Shown here one piece after another: positions 54,529 through 64,000 of a stretch of DNA of 64,000 nt. Under the pieces are notes generated by a model. The model was given only the letters and a program-made list of their open reading frames with translations, was not told the DNA's origin and did not search any database. Numbering within the stretch: the stretch's first letter is position 1; each line of letters begins with the position of its first letter. The stretch is taken from assembly GCA_905221605.1 (NCBI GenBank), contig CAJNDS010000302.1, forward strand, positions 653,450-717,449, read 5' to 3'. A program made the translations under genes and the position numbers. The DNA comes from Symbiodinium natans. Lineage: Eukaryota > Sar > Dinophyceae > Suessiales > Symbiodiniaceae.

Positions 54529-54993
54529 CTGGGACCTGGGAAGGTCGAGACTTGGGGGGTTTAGGGTTTGGGGTTTGGGGTTTAGGGTTTAGGGTTTGGG
54601 GTTTCGAGTTTAGGGTTTAGGGTTTAGGGTTTAGGGTTTAGGATTTAGGGTGGAGAGTCGAGGGTTCTTAGGGTGAAGGGTTGAGGAGGGTTCAAGGTTC
54701 AGGGTGGAGGGTCCCATGCTCAGGGTCGATGGGTTTAGGGGCTCAGGGCTCAGGGTCTACATCTGAAGTTTTAGAAACGGTGGCTACGGGTCTTGTAAGA
54801 AGGTTTTGGAGGGCTCTGTATGGATAGAGGTTATAGTGTGTTTGGGGAGGATGGAACCCTAGACCCTAAACCCTAAACCCTAAACCCTCAACCCTAAACC
54901 CTAAACCCTAAACCCTAAACGTTGGGTTGAACCCTCCAGGCTTGCGTGGCGGGGAAGTTGGGACCCCCGACAGGGCTTCCGCTCAAAAAGCAC

Positions 54994-55052
54994 CGTGCCA
55001 GGCTCCCTCTCAAAGGATCGCCGAGGCCGAGACACTTTGCCGATGTCCAGCC
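54994..55052 (-). CDS. Exon LDIGKVSRPRRSFEREPGT
   Basis: Acceptor tttgtctcag, donor GTGCTT. A second frame is also open. The basic frame quoted looks more natural. Confidence 0.5.
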
Positions 55053-55102
55053 CTGAGACAAACGACGGCATCCTCCGGGGTTTCAGAGGTTTTAAGGCTT
55101 AG

Positions 55103-55283
55103 GGTTGGGGTTTAGGTTTAAGGGTTTAAGGGTTTAAGGGTTTAAGGGTTTAAGGGTTTAAGGGTTTAAGGGGTTAAGGGTTTAAGGGTTTAAGGGTTTA
55201 AGGGTTTAAGGGTTTAAGGGTTTAAGGGTTTAAGGGTTTAAGGGCTTAAGGGTTTAAGGGTTTAAGGGCTTAAGGGTTTAGGG
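55103..55283 (+). repeat. TTTAAGGG 8-mer array
   Basis: About 22 copies of an 8-bp telomere-like variant, internally homogeneous. Confidence 0.95.
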
Positions 55284-55700
55284 TGTAGGGTTTTAGGGCT
55301 TAGGGTTCCAGGGTGTATGGTCCAGGGTTTCTGCTCTCAGGGTTGCAGGGTTTAGGGTTCCAGGGTCCAGGGTTCCAGCGTTCCCAAAGGGTTTAGAGCT
55401 GAGTGCGTAGGGCTTAGGGCTTAGGGCGTAGCGGGTTAGGGGCCTGCAATCTTCGGGCAGGGGCGTTTCAGTTTTGTGCACCGCAGTCTCTGTGTCCTGT
55501 CCACTCTTGACTGCAAAAAGACTCCTCCTGTACACTTTGCATTGGGACTACACAAATACATATACACATGTGCACATCTCTGTGTGTATGCATATACTGA
55601 TTAAACATATGCTTATATCATGCGTGCATGACACATATACACAGGGTTTAGTAGCTTAGGGTCACAACATGCTCTGGTCGGCGTGGCCATGGCGCCACAC

Positions 55701-55737
55701 CCTCTGGTCCTCAGCCTCGTCCTTCAGGACGTCTTGG
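55701..55737 (-). CDS. Exon QDVLKDEAEDQR
   Basis: Acceptor tttaaaaag, donor GTGTGG. A strongly charged, open frame. Confidence 0.5.
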
Positions 55738-56593
55738 CTTTTTAAACAGTTCAAGGCCCGAAGCGAAGACGCACGAGAGTGCGTTCTTAGCATCCCAAGA
55801 CCCCCAACCCTACACACCTAGGTACCCCAGCAACCTATGGAAAAGCATCACCCTTTCTGGTCGAATTCGGTTACTAAGGGATCCTGAACCTAAAAAGAGA
55901 ATAAGGGTACGACACCCCTAATGAAACCCCGTTACACGCTAAACCCGAGCTCCTACATCCTAGATTACAGCCTCGATGATGCAGTGCCCGGTTTCGACAC
56001 TGGTGCCCGGAGAGCCCAATATCCCTTAGCTAAGGAACATGCCCTTCTCTTGATCTGGGGATCCTTACTATGATTTGAGTTTTTTTCTTTACACACCTAT
56101 ATATATATATATATACATCTATATATATATATATGCCTTATTATACTTCGCAATCGGATCCGTAGGCCCATTCCGTCACTAAGGGATGTTGGGGTCTCTG
56201 GGGCCTGGCGCCCGTCCACCAAGATTCTAAGGTGGCCAGGTTTGCCAATTTGGGGCGTGGGATTTTCGGGGCCTCCTTTCAATGAACTAAGTCTCCCCTG
56301 TTGTCTCACAGGCTTTACAACTTCAAAGGGGTGGCATGTAAAGAGGCCCGAATTTCCAGCCCCCCCCGCCCCACCCCCTCCCCACGCCCCAGCAGCGCGT
56401 CTGATGCGAACGGTCTTGAGGCTTGGAGTGGTTTCTCTAGCCCCTGAGGGTCCCAGCAGCAGGACATCCGCAGCACACTGCTTGGAGCACACCTAAGAGT
56501 GCCTCTTCCAGCAAAACACGCCTTCGGGCTTCGGTATTCTGGAGTCCCTACTCCTTCGGCCTCAGGTTTTCGCTACTGAAAACGACGAACCAC

Positions 56594-56638
56594 CTCCTTG
56601 ATGGCTCCGTCCTTGGCACCGGGTTGAGGAAAGAAATC
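56594..56638 (-). CDS. 45-bp exon DFFPQPGAKDGAIKE
   Basis: Acceptor tattgcttag, donor GTGGTT, 15 complete codons. The phase does not match 57098-57115, so another exon probably lies between. Confidence 0.55.
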
Positions 56639-56645
56639 CTAAGCA

Positions 56646-56721
56646 ATAGGGTTTAGGGTTTAGGGTTTAGGGTTTAGGGTTTAGGGTTTAGGGTTTAAGG
56701 TTTAGGGTTTAGGGTTTAGGG
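56646..56721 (+). repeat. TTTAGGG array
   Basis: About 11 units. Confidence 0.95.
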
Positions 56722-57002
56722 TCATCTCAAACCACACATACCGTACTGACTCTGAACGACCCAAACCATCCGAAGACCAGATCCCCGAACCCGAAAGCGG
56801 AACACAGATATGGGGTTTACGATACTAGGGGTATCTTCTTGTGGTATGAGGGAACCCTTCTATTTGGGGGACTATATTCAGGGGCCCTTATTTTCGTAAA
56901 CCTCCATTTTGCTCGCCAGGCATCCGCAAAAGGCTTACTTGGCTTCGGGTCCTCGGCAGAATGAGATCCCCGAAAGCCCTAAACTTGGATCGCCAAGTCC
57001 CC

Positions 57003-57097
57003 AAACCCTAAACCCTAAACCCTAAACCCTAAACCCTAAACCCTAAACCCTAAACCCTAAACCCTAAACCCTAAACCCTAAACCCTAAACCCTAAAC
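57003..57097 (-). repeat. CCCTAAA array
   Basis: 13 units, supplying the donor of exon 57098-57115. Confidence 0.95.
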
Positions 57098-57115
57098 CCA
57101 AGTCCTCAAGGTTCG
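57098..57115 (-). CDS. 18-nt exon in phase with 57305-57395
   Basis: Acceptor gctctctcag, then 2 nt + NLEDL + 1 nt to a telomeric donor GTTTAG. Phase agreement with the previous exon supports it despite its size. Confidence 0.45.
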
Positions 57116-57159
57116 CTGAGAGAGCTTCGTCTCAGGGGGGAGGAAAAAATCTTACCCCG

Positions 57160-57295
57160 TACTTTGGAGTAGACTCAGTAGACCCTGGAAAAAAGTATAT
57201 GCTTTTTAGGTATAAGCAGCTATAACAAGGAATCCAGAACCAACAAAAAGTATTAAAGTAGAGTACTCCAAACCAAGTACATCAAAGTACCTCGA
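57160..57295. mobile_element. Inverted-repeat element family H
   Basis: Ends tactttggagta inverted, core with aaaaagtatat...actttttagg. A second copy lies at 60998-61095. Confidence 0.7.
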
Positions 57296-57304
57296 TGCTT
57301 CCAC

Positions 57305-57395
57305 CTTTCTGCCGCCGGGAAGCCTTGGGTATTTCTTCGGCTTTGGCCTGCTCCAGCTTCGTGCCAGGCTCGTGATCGTGCGGCAAGACAGAGAA
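57305..57395 (-). CDS. Exon, 30 codons
   Basis: Reads FSVLPHDHEPGTKLEQAKAE then EIPKASRRQK, with acceptor tcctttaag and donor GTGGAA, ending with 1 nt. The next exon starts with 2 nt. Confidence 0.7.
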
Positions 57396-58392
57396 CTTAA
57401 AGGACCAGGGGACTTAAAAAGTAGGGGCTATAACTAGGGCAACTCTAGTTACAATTGCTGAAAACCCCAATTAGGGGTACTTTTAGAACTCTACTTACGA
57501 AGTCCCATGATCCTCCAAGCAGAGCAGCAACTCCACCCACCCACCTTGCACTTGTCTTGCAGCTCCGTCAAATCGGTAGGCAGTTTATCATCACGAAGTA
57601 TCATCCGGCAACTTATCCTTAGCTAATGTGGGTTGTACGATGGACAGCCAAGGGAGGAGGAGGAGGGGAGGAGGAGGCGCAGCAGCAATGACAAAAAAAC
57701 ATATTCGTTCAGGCAGGTGGCTCACTCACAATGTGGTGCTGACATGCAGACCTTACCAGCTGCATGCCGCTGGCTATCTTCTTTCCGAACTCAAGACACG
57801 CATGAAGGAATGGTCCGAACCGGATGGACGGACCGTCATGTGAAGCAGGGAAGGGTGGTGCACACAGCTCCTATCCCAGATGCACTCCGAGCAGCCACTT
57901 CATAAACAGAGCACCTGCCCGGCACGCCAAGACAAGGCTGGTTAAACAGCGAGAAGCGCCAGTTGCTACCTTCATCGCCTGCTACAACTTGCACGCCAGG
58001 GCCGAAAGCCTACTGGTTCTTAGTAGGGAATTTGGGAAGTAGGTACCCCCTGTACAACCCCTTAAAGGGTATACATGGTCGGGATCGGGCCAGTAGCAAC
58101 CCATGTTGCAAAGAAGCCAACACTGCTCGACTTGAAGCACGACTGCCCATGAAACCCTACCCCCGAAACTTGGGATGTTCCCCGGAACTAGAGTACCCCC
58201 TACTAGAATCCCGATTCAGGACTGTTAGCAGAGGGGGGAACATCTCAACCTGAAACCCCAAAACTCCTGAAGCCTTGGAAACCCTAAAGCCTCTACAGGA
58301 GCTTGTCAACGAAATCCTACACCCCTCACCCACTCCTAAGTTGACACGGTGGGGTGACGCGACCATCACACCGAAACTTGCAACTGGTGACC

Positions 58393-58520
58393 TAGGCTGA
58401 ACCCTGAACCCTGAACCCTGAACCCTGAACCCTGAACCCTGAACCCTGAACCCTGAACCCTGAACCCTGAACCCTAAACCCTAAACCCTAAACCCTAAAC
58501 CCTAAACCCCAAACCCCAAA
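58393..58520 (-). repeat. CCCTGAA then CCCTAAA array
   Basis: About 11 homogeneous CCCTGAA units followed by CCCTAAA. Confidence 0.95.
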
Positions 58521-59069
58521 CCCTACCCCCTACACATAGGGTGTAGGGTTCAGGTTTTCGGGATTCGCAAAACGTTGGGGTGGGAGGCAGCTGGGGTGCT
58601 CCCGGTTTTTGGTCAAGACACAAAGGTCACAAAGTTGTTAGGGCCTTTTGGGTGTCCGGGCTTTGTTAATTGTAGGGCTTTAGGGTTTTCAAGAGATTTT
58701 TAAGGATTTGCGTTCTTTTTTTCTATTTTTTTTGGGGGGGGGAGGATTTCAGGGATTCAGGGCTTGATAGCGCTTCATCAGGGCGTTGCGCAGACCCCCA
58801 AGGATGGCCACAGCAGCCACCCTTGACCCCAACAAAAGGGCTTAGGGTTTAGGGTTTAGGGTTTGGGGTTTGGGGTTTGGGGTTTAGGGTTTGGGGTTTA
58901 GGAAAACCCAACAGCAAACCAACAACAACCTATAAACCTTGGGATGCTCCCCCGTATACTAGCAGTGTAAGAAATAGGGATTTCATAAGGGGGAACATCC
59001 CAACATGAACCCCATAAAGCCTGTAATCCCAAACCCTAAACCCTAAACCCTAAACCCTAAACCCTAAAC

Positions 59070-59120
59070 CCTAAGGTTGCGTCCGAGAGGCTGCAGTTCG
59101 GGCACGCGTACTTGGCGCCA
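59070..59120 (-). CDS. CxxC exon
   Basis: GAKYACPNCSLSDATL includes a CPNC knuckle. Acceptor ttctgtcag. The donor GTTTAG is supplied by a telomere array. Confidence 0.55.
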
Positions 59121-59389
59121 CTGACAGAATTCAGCAATGCTGGGGGCTGACTGCTGGTCATGCCCAGTAAGCCTCGGTTCGGAAAGAAGATGCATGCGCA
59201 CACGGCTTCCCTTGAGTAGCATTGGCTAGGTCAAACCCCGAAAGCCCCCAAACCCTAAACCCTAAACCCCAAACCCTAAAAACCCTAAACCCCAAAAGAC
59301 CCGCAAAACCCGAAAGACCCCGAAAAACCCCGAAAAACCCTGAAAACCTGACCCTAAAGCCAAACCCTAAACCCTTTGAGGGTGACCAC

Positions 59390-59440
59390 CCCCAAGCTCG
59401 GGCTGCGGCTTTCTAGCGGCGGCTGATCCCTGGCAGCTTC
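59390..59440 (-). CDS. Exon EAARDQPPLESRSPSLG
   Basis: Acceptor cgggctcag, donor GTGGTC, 17 complete codons of hydrophilic sequence. Confidence 0.55.
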
Positions 59441-59622
59441 CTGAGCCCGTGGCGCCCAAGTCACGCCAACATGGAGGCGTAGGGTGTTGGGGTTTAGGGT
59501 TTCGGGTTTAGGGTTTCTAGGGTTTAGGGTATAGGGTTTAAGGTTTAGGGTTTAGGGTTTAGGGTTTAGGGTTTAGGGATCGGTAGAGGCTTCAGAAAAT
59601 TTTGCTGGTGCCATCCAGGGAC

Positions 59623-59661
59623 CTGCTGCTTGCCTTTCGGATCCTCGACGTGACGATCACA
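59623..59661 (-). CDS. Short exon CDRHVEDPKGKQQ
   Basis: Acceptor gctgcttcag, donor GTCCCT, 13 complete codons. The frame remains open beyond the donor. Confidence 0.5.
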
Positions 59662-60550
59662 CTGAAGCAGCTTGCAACAAAGAAGCAGAAAGAACACACA
59701 TCAACCCTTGGTTGCTCTTTGACCCCCCCCCCAATAAACGTTTAACTTTTAGCTCCCTTGATATGAAATTAGAGGAACCCTAAACTTATAAAGTGATAAA
59801 GTTGTAGTAAAGTCCCACTTAGAACACTTGCAGGAGAGGAGTGGCATGAAAAAATCTCGATCGCTGCGGCATGAGGGGCACTCTCTCAGGGATTGTACTT
59901 GTTGCAGAAGCCTTGTTGGGGATTGAGGCTAGAAACGAATGAAGTGAAAGTTGGGACCTGACATGCAAATCTTGCCCCGAGCTGTTATTGGAGGTGTCAT
60001 AAAAGCCCTAAACCCTAAACCCTTAAACCACCTACTTGGTAGCCCAGGAACCGTCTTATAAAACGGGCACCCTCCTTGGGGTTGGTCACTTATGAGGGAA
60101 CGCAGAGCCAAAAAAATCTGGGTGAAGGGTACCAGTGGGCTACCGTAACCCCTAACCCCTAACCCCTAACCCCTAAACCCTAAACCCTAAAGTCCCTGTG
60201 GAACCTCGACGCTGGGAGCATAAAAGGGTGTGAACGAACGAAAAAACACAAGCACAAGCAACATCGAATGCACACAGGTCACGGTCTTTTCTTGCCCGCC
60301 CTCCCCCCCCCCCCCCCCCCCCCCCCGTCCCCTTTTTGTTTGTTCTTTTCGGACAGAATTCAAAACAAAATCACAACATCGACGACTATCCATCGATATG
60401 ACTAATGCAACTTATCTTTTGTTAGACAAGTCCAGGCCTTACTTCAGTCAATGTCGGTTGTGATTGAAAAAGTGGCTTTCCTCAGGGATGGTTTAGGGTT
60501 TAGGGCTTAGGGCTTAGGGTTTGGGATTTAGGGTTGACTAGTCAAGGCAC

Positions 60551-60583
60551 TGCCAGACTGTCTTCATCTTTTTTCGCGTTCTC
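60551..60583 (-). CDS. Short exon ENAKKDEDSLA
   Basis: Acceptor acgtggcag, donor GTGCCT, 11 codons. Short, so only moderately supported. Confidence 0.4.
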
Positions 60584-60831
60584 CTGCCACGTGCTTGACT
60601 CAGCACAATATCATATGGCATGCTTGCTGCTTTAGGAAGCGTGCATGCACGCGTCCCCAAAACCCTGTTAAACCCTAAACCCTAAACCAAGCAACTATTG
60701 ATGCTAGTCCTTAACCCGAAGCCCTAAGCCCTAAACCAAAACCCCGCCTTTCTGTGGTGCACACTCCTACTGATCTCGATTCTTCCAAGAATTTCAGGGG
60801 GACCCTCGCCCTCCAGCTAAGGAGTACGGGT

Positions 60832-60910
60832 TCAGGGTTCAGGGTTCAGGGTTCAGGGTTTAGGGTTTAGGGTTTAGGGTTTAGGGTTTAGGGTTTAGGG
60901 TTTAGGGTTT
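60832..60910 (+). repeat. TTCAGGG then TTTAGGG array
   Basis: A homogeneous variant block followed by standard units. Confidence 0.95.
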
Positions 60911-61095
60911 GCGGTTGGGGTGAAGGGTTGAGGGCCTAGGGTTGTGAGGTCTGGGGCTTGGAGGTTCAAGGGTTCAGCGGTCTAGGGTTTTTAACCCACC
61001 TTTGGAGTAGACCCTGGAAAAAAAGTATATACTTTTTAGGTCTAAGTATCTATAGTAGGAACCCAGAACCAAAAAAAGTATTAGTACTCCAAAAC

Positions 61096-61193
61096 CCAGT
61101 TAAGGTCCAACTCGCGAGTTGCCTCCTGCTCTTCTGGCAGCTCACTCCTTGGCCAGGTCTCAGGAAGCGGATTCTTTCGATGGCCGAAGGACC
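61096..61193 (-). CDS. Exon with acidic helix
   Basis: The frame LPETWPRSELPEEQEATREL is open from a telomeric acceptor (tttag|GGTCC) to a donor GTTTTG. That donor is the first bases of an inverted-repeat element. Confidence 0.55.
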
Positions 61194-61422
61194 CTAAACC
61201 CTAAACCCTAAACCCTAAACCCTAAACCCTAAACCATGCATGGTCTGCACATGAAAGTTGCAGGCTATAGACTTTAGGGACTGTAGGGTTTCGGGCTTAG
61301 GGTTCCGTTGCAAGAGTTTAGGATGGTTTAGGGCTCAGGCAGCATGGCTCCATGACCTTCTGACTTGTTCCAGATGGCATGTCGCACCATGAAGCCAAGG
61401 CTCTCATGGTTGTCAACCTTCG

Positions 61423-61692
61423 CTAGAAAGTTCGGGGCTTAACTTGCGATGTGGGGACAGACCCAGCTTCGAGTTGGTCTGATGCCATGAGTGACAACAC
61501 AAGGGAGCTTGGATCATTGACAGCCTGACAATCCACCAGCCGAGTGTTAGTGACCTTGATGCTACATACTTGCGGCAAGCGTGCGACTTTGACAGGCTCA
61601 TGCACGGAGCGCCTCGCCATACTTGCCATTCGCATCTTCCGCATATCGATGGCCGGAACGCCATCTCCCATGCTTCGTCCCTCGCAAGGCAA
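61423..61692 (-). CDS. Possible longer exon or element-derived ORF
   Basis: A 270-nt open frame starting MPCEGRSMGDGVPAIDMRKM has natural composition, but I see no clear splice sites. It may be an exon, a retro-element scrap or chance. Confidence 0.25.
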   Translation of the reverse strand: MPCEGRSMGDGVPAIDMRKMRMASMARRSVHEPVKVARLPQVCSIKVTNTRLVDCQAVNDPSSLVLSLMASDQLEAGSVPTSQVKPRTF

Positions 61693-61837
61693 TCACTCGC
61701 AGCAGATTCTCATCATGGCTGACATCCCTAAACCCTAAACCCTAAACCCTAAATCCTAAAAACCCTAAGCCCTAAACCCTGAACCCTTTACAAACCCTAC
61801 ACCCCAAGCCCCAGGCCCTAAGTTGTTAGGGCCGCAC

Positions 61838-61882
61838 CTCCCCAGCCGTCGGAGTCGTATTGCGAGGAATCCCGCGCCTCTC
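61838..61882 (-). CDS. 45-bp exon
   Basis: Acceptor agccgtccag, donor GTGCGG. The frame EARDSSQYDSDGWG is consistent with frame PLRSQLLGW of the previous 45-bp exon. Confidence 0.5.
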
Positions 61883-62060
61883 CTGGACGGCTTAGGCTGA
61901 AGGGTTTAGGGATTTAGGGTTTAGGGTTTAGGGATTCAGGGGTGCGGGTTTGGGTTTTGGGGTGAGGGTTTAGGCTTTGGGGCTTCGGCTTCGGGTTTAG
62001 GGGGTGGGGGGTCAAACCGATACCTGAACTCAAAGCCCAGAACCCAAGGCAGAAGCTCAC

Positions 62061-62105
62061 CAGATCCCGCACCCAGCCAACCCAACAGTTGGGATCGCAG
62101 AGGTC
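62061..62105 (-). CDS. 45-bp exon
   Basis: Flanked by gggactccag and donor GTGAGC. All three frames are open. DLCDPNCWVGWVRDL and PLRSQLLGWLGAGS are both plausible. Confidence 0.45.
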
Positions 62106-62479
62106 CTGGAGTCCCAGAGTATTCCTAAACCCTAAACCCTAAACCCGAAACCCTAAACCATTCTTGCGACAAAGGAGTTCGTAAGGGACGAAAGCCAATG
62201 GCTGAAAGGGTCACCATACCCCTTTGATGGATTTGGGGCCCTACAAAAAATCTGAGTTTCCATGGGTTGGGGTGGGTTTAGGGTTTTTCTAAGGATAGGG
62301 TTTTTGCAGGGATTGGGGGCAAAAAGAATTTCTAACTCAATCCCAGATACCACGTACGGCTGACAAAAAGTGCTACATACTCGGTTATAGTATATCTGGC
62401 GGTTAATGCAAAGTATGGGGGTCTCTGACACACTCGGAAACCAGGGCAGGAAAATCGCAAACCAGGAAGCGGCTGATAC

Positions 62480-62700
62480 GGAAACCGGGAACCGGGAGCG
62501 GTTTCTGATGCTCTGGCTTCTGGGCACGATTCGCAGCAGTGTCATCTGATTTCTGATGCGCAGTTTCTTATTGCACGCTGGTTTGTGAGGCGGCTAGTTT
62601 CTGACTTGTTTTTGTTCTGATTCGCGCTGGTTCTGATTCGTAGCTTCTGCTTCGCAAGCTTGTTTCTGATTTGCTCACTGATCTGCAGGCTGCACAGTCC
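62480..62700. repeat. Degenerate TTCTGATTCG repeat
   Basis: Many TTCTGAT(T)(C/G) steps. A similar tract lies at 6000-6240. Confidence 0.5.
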
Positions 62701-64000
62701 ACGAATAGTCCCAAATTCCCTACCCAGGAACCAATAAGACGAGCAAGAACTACGCCTCGGCTTGGCCCCACAAACGCCCACAGCCGATGGAGCCAAGCAA
62801 CTCGTGTCGGAATACGCCCCGTCATCCCCATCCCAGTCATCATCCCGTCTTGCCCAGTCCCTCCACGAGCTATCTTCGTTCCATCTGGATCTGGAGTCAC
62901 GCCAGTCACCGTCTCTTCCAGACCAGGAGTCCTGAGTCGCAGTGGTCTGAGTCACAGTCGTCGTCGTCACTGACAAACCGACCCCCAACCTTCCCTGTAC
63001 CTCTAGAGCGCGGGCTTAGGGTTTGGAGCTTTTAGGCTTCACGCACTTCCAACCGAAGTCGTCAGATCAGCTTGGCGCCATAGCTTCGTGCAAAGCCCTG
63101 TCCGAGCTTAATTAAAAATCTATGTCCGGCGTTTCCGAGTCCTGCTGCCTACAGGCATCGTACCTATTTTCAGAGTTGGGGCTGTATGACTATCTGATAC
63201 TGGCATCCAACATCCTGCCAAGAGCAGCTGTGGGTCGTACCATCCACGCGACTTTCCACTCTTTCCCTCATGCTGTTCAGATGCAGTGCCACCATACCAC
63301 TCGTCTGCCCACCGCTTGCCCTGAAGGGAAGTGTGGGATGACAGCAGGGAGAAAAAAAGGGATAGATATCCCAAGCCCCGAAATGAACACCCTGAACCGC
63401 AATGGACCTCGCATGTTTCACCCATACCCCCAAAACAACGATAACGCCATAGGGCTGTTCTCTCTATAGCGCCAGGGGCCAACATTTCGAGAACGTCCCA
63501 TCAGGGCCCTCAAATGATGAGCACGCCTCGTCCTTGTTGTGCACAGTCCTCCAAGACCTGCTATCCTTTCCAGTGTCGGCCATTGTCTGCGGAAACACGT
63601 CCAGTGTTGGCAGGCGTGTGCCTCAAGCTTGGGGCTTGCCCTCAGGGGTTCAGGGTTCAGGGTTCAGGGTTGAGGGTTTAGGGTTTAGGTGTGGTGTCAG
63701 TGTCTGAGCAAACGAGGGAAGCCAGTCAAGCTGGCACATCAGCAAACGCCATCTGAAACGCAACGCCCCCGCCCAACCCTCGCTTAAACCCTGAAGCCTA
63801 AAAAGGAAAACCTTAGACCATCTTAAAAGTAAGAAAACCTTAACAACAAGACAAAACTGGGAAGGGGGGGTGAAAAAGTTAGACCCTTTTAAAGTAAGAC
63901 AACCTTAACAAGATAAACCCCTAAACCCTAAACCCTAAACCCTAAAGGGGGGGGGGAGGGAACTCTGCCTCCTGCTTGCTTGCAAGAGGCCACGCTCATC

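Larger units (their letters stand above)
37239..64000 (-). other. Upstream minus-strand exon-rich segment, unrecognised protein(s)
   Basis: About 45 candidate exons on the minus strand, separated by telomere-like arrays and inverted-repeat elements. Several neighbouring exons agree in phase, for example 52671-52708/52360-52424/52202-52287, 45669-45762/45452-45500 and 41776-41917/41649-41693/41390-41434. I recognise no domain beyond CxxC motifs. Frames ending in stop codons at 52.2, 42.4, 41.1 and 37.2 kb may mark gene ends or may be misread donors. Confidence 0.55.

Noticed and set aside
11-64000. Eimeria-type coccidian origin
   Set aside because: Telomere-like repeats are dispersed in Eimeria too, but the long CAG arrays typical there are missing, and GC/GA donors with tiny exons fit a dinoflagellate better. 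Not fully excluded.

Overview
The window looks like nuclear DNA of a eukaryotic alga or protist, most probably a dinoflagellate. The plant/alveolate telomere heptamer (TTTAGGG/CCCTAAA) is scattered in both orientations through the whole 64 kb. There is no bacterial gene layout, and I see no rRNA, tRNA, CRISPR array or intact transposase. No long ORF is a convincing gene. The longest ORFs are microsatellites (7.0, 53.6 kb), TCGAA-rich satellite (44.8 kb) or G/C-rich low complexity (20.3 kb). The coding content is in very short exons, mostly 25-110 bp, lying between the telomere-like arrays and almost all on the minus strand. I found them by reading each non-repetitive island for acceptor AG, an open protein-like frame and a donor, then testing reading phase between neighbours.

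The best-supported gene is at about 27.4-36.4 kb on the minus strand, transcribed toward low coordinates. Its exons assemble into two groups of EF-hand calcium-binding loops. The first is a calmodulin/centrin-like pair at 34.9-36.4 kb. The second is a calcineurin-B-like run of three loops plus a further helix at 27.4-32.0 kb. Correct EF-hand spacing is restored only if several introns start with GC or GA instead of GT. Such donors are characteristic of dinoflagellates.

Upstream (about 37-62 kb) lie many more minus-strand exons of unrecognised protein(s), some in phase-consistent runs. Downstream (about 0-25.5 kb) lies a long run of minus-strand exons rich in Ala/Gln/Glu coiled coil, Pro/Ala linkers, a short RS motif and CxxC motifs, which runs off the left edge. 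I cannot resolve gene boundaries. This could be one giant gene or several consecutive same-strand genes, as in dinoflagellate unidirectional clusters.

The introns are the most unusual part. They hold (i) telomere-heptamer arrays, which in sense orientation supply donors (GTTTAG) and acceptors (TTTAG|G), including one candidate 48-nt intron made only of heptamers; (ii) at least a dozen families of short inverted-repeat elements (MITE- or introner-like), one of which fills an intron almost exactly; and (iii) AT/TG microsatellites, homopolymers and triplet satellites. Stretches not listed below are intronic filler of these kinds in which I see no gene. All exon limits are visual calls, made without RNA or database support.
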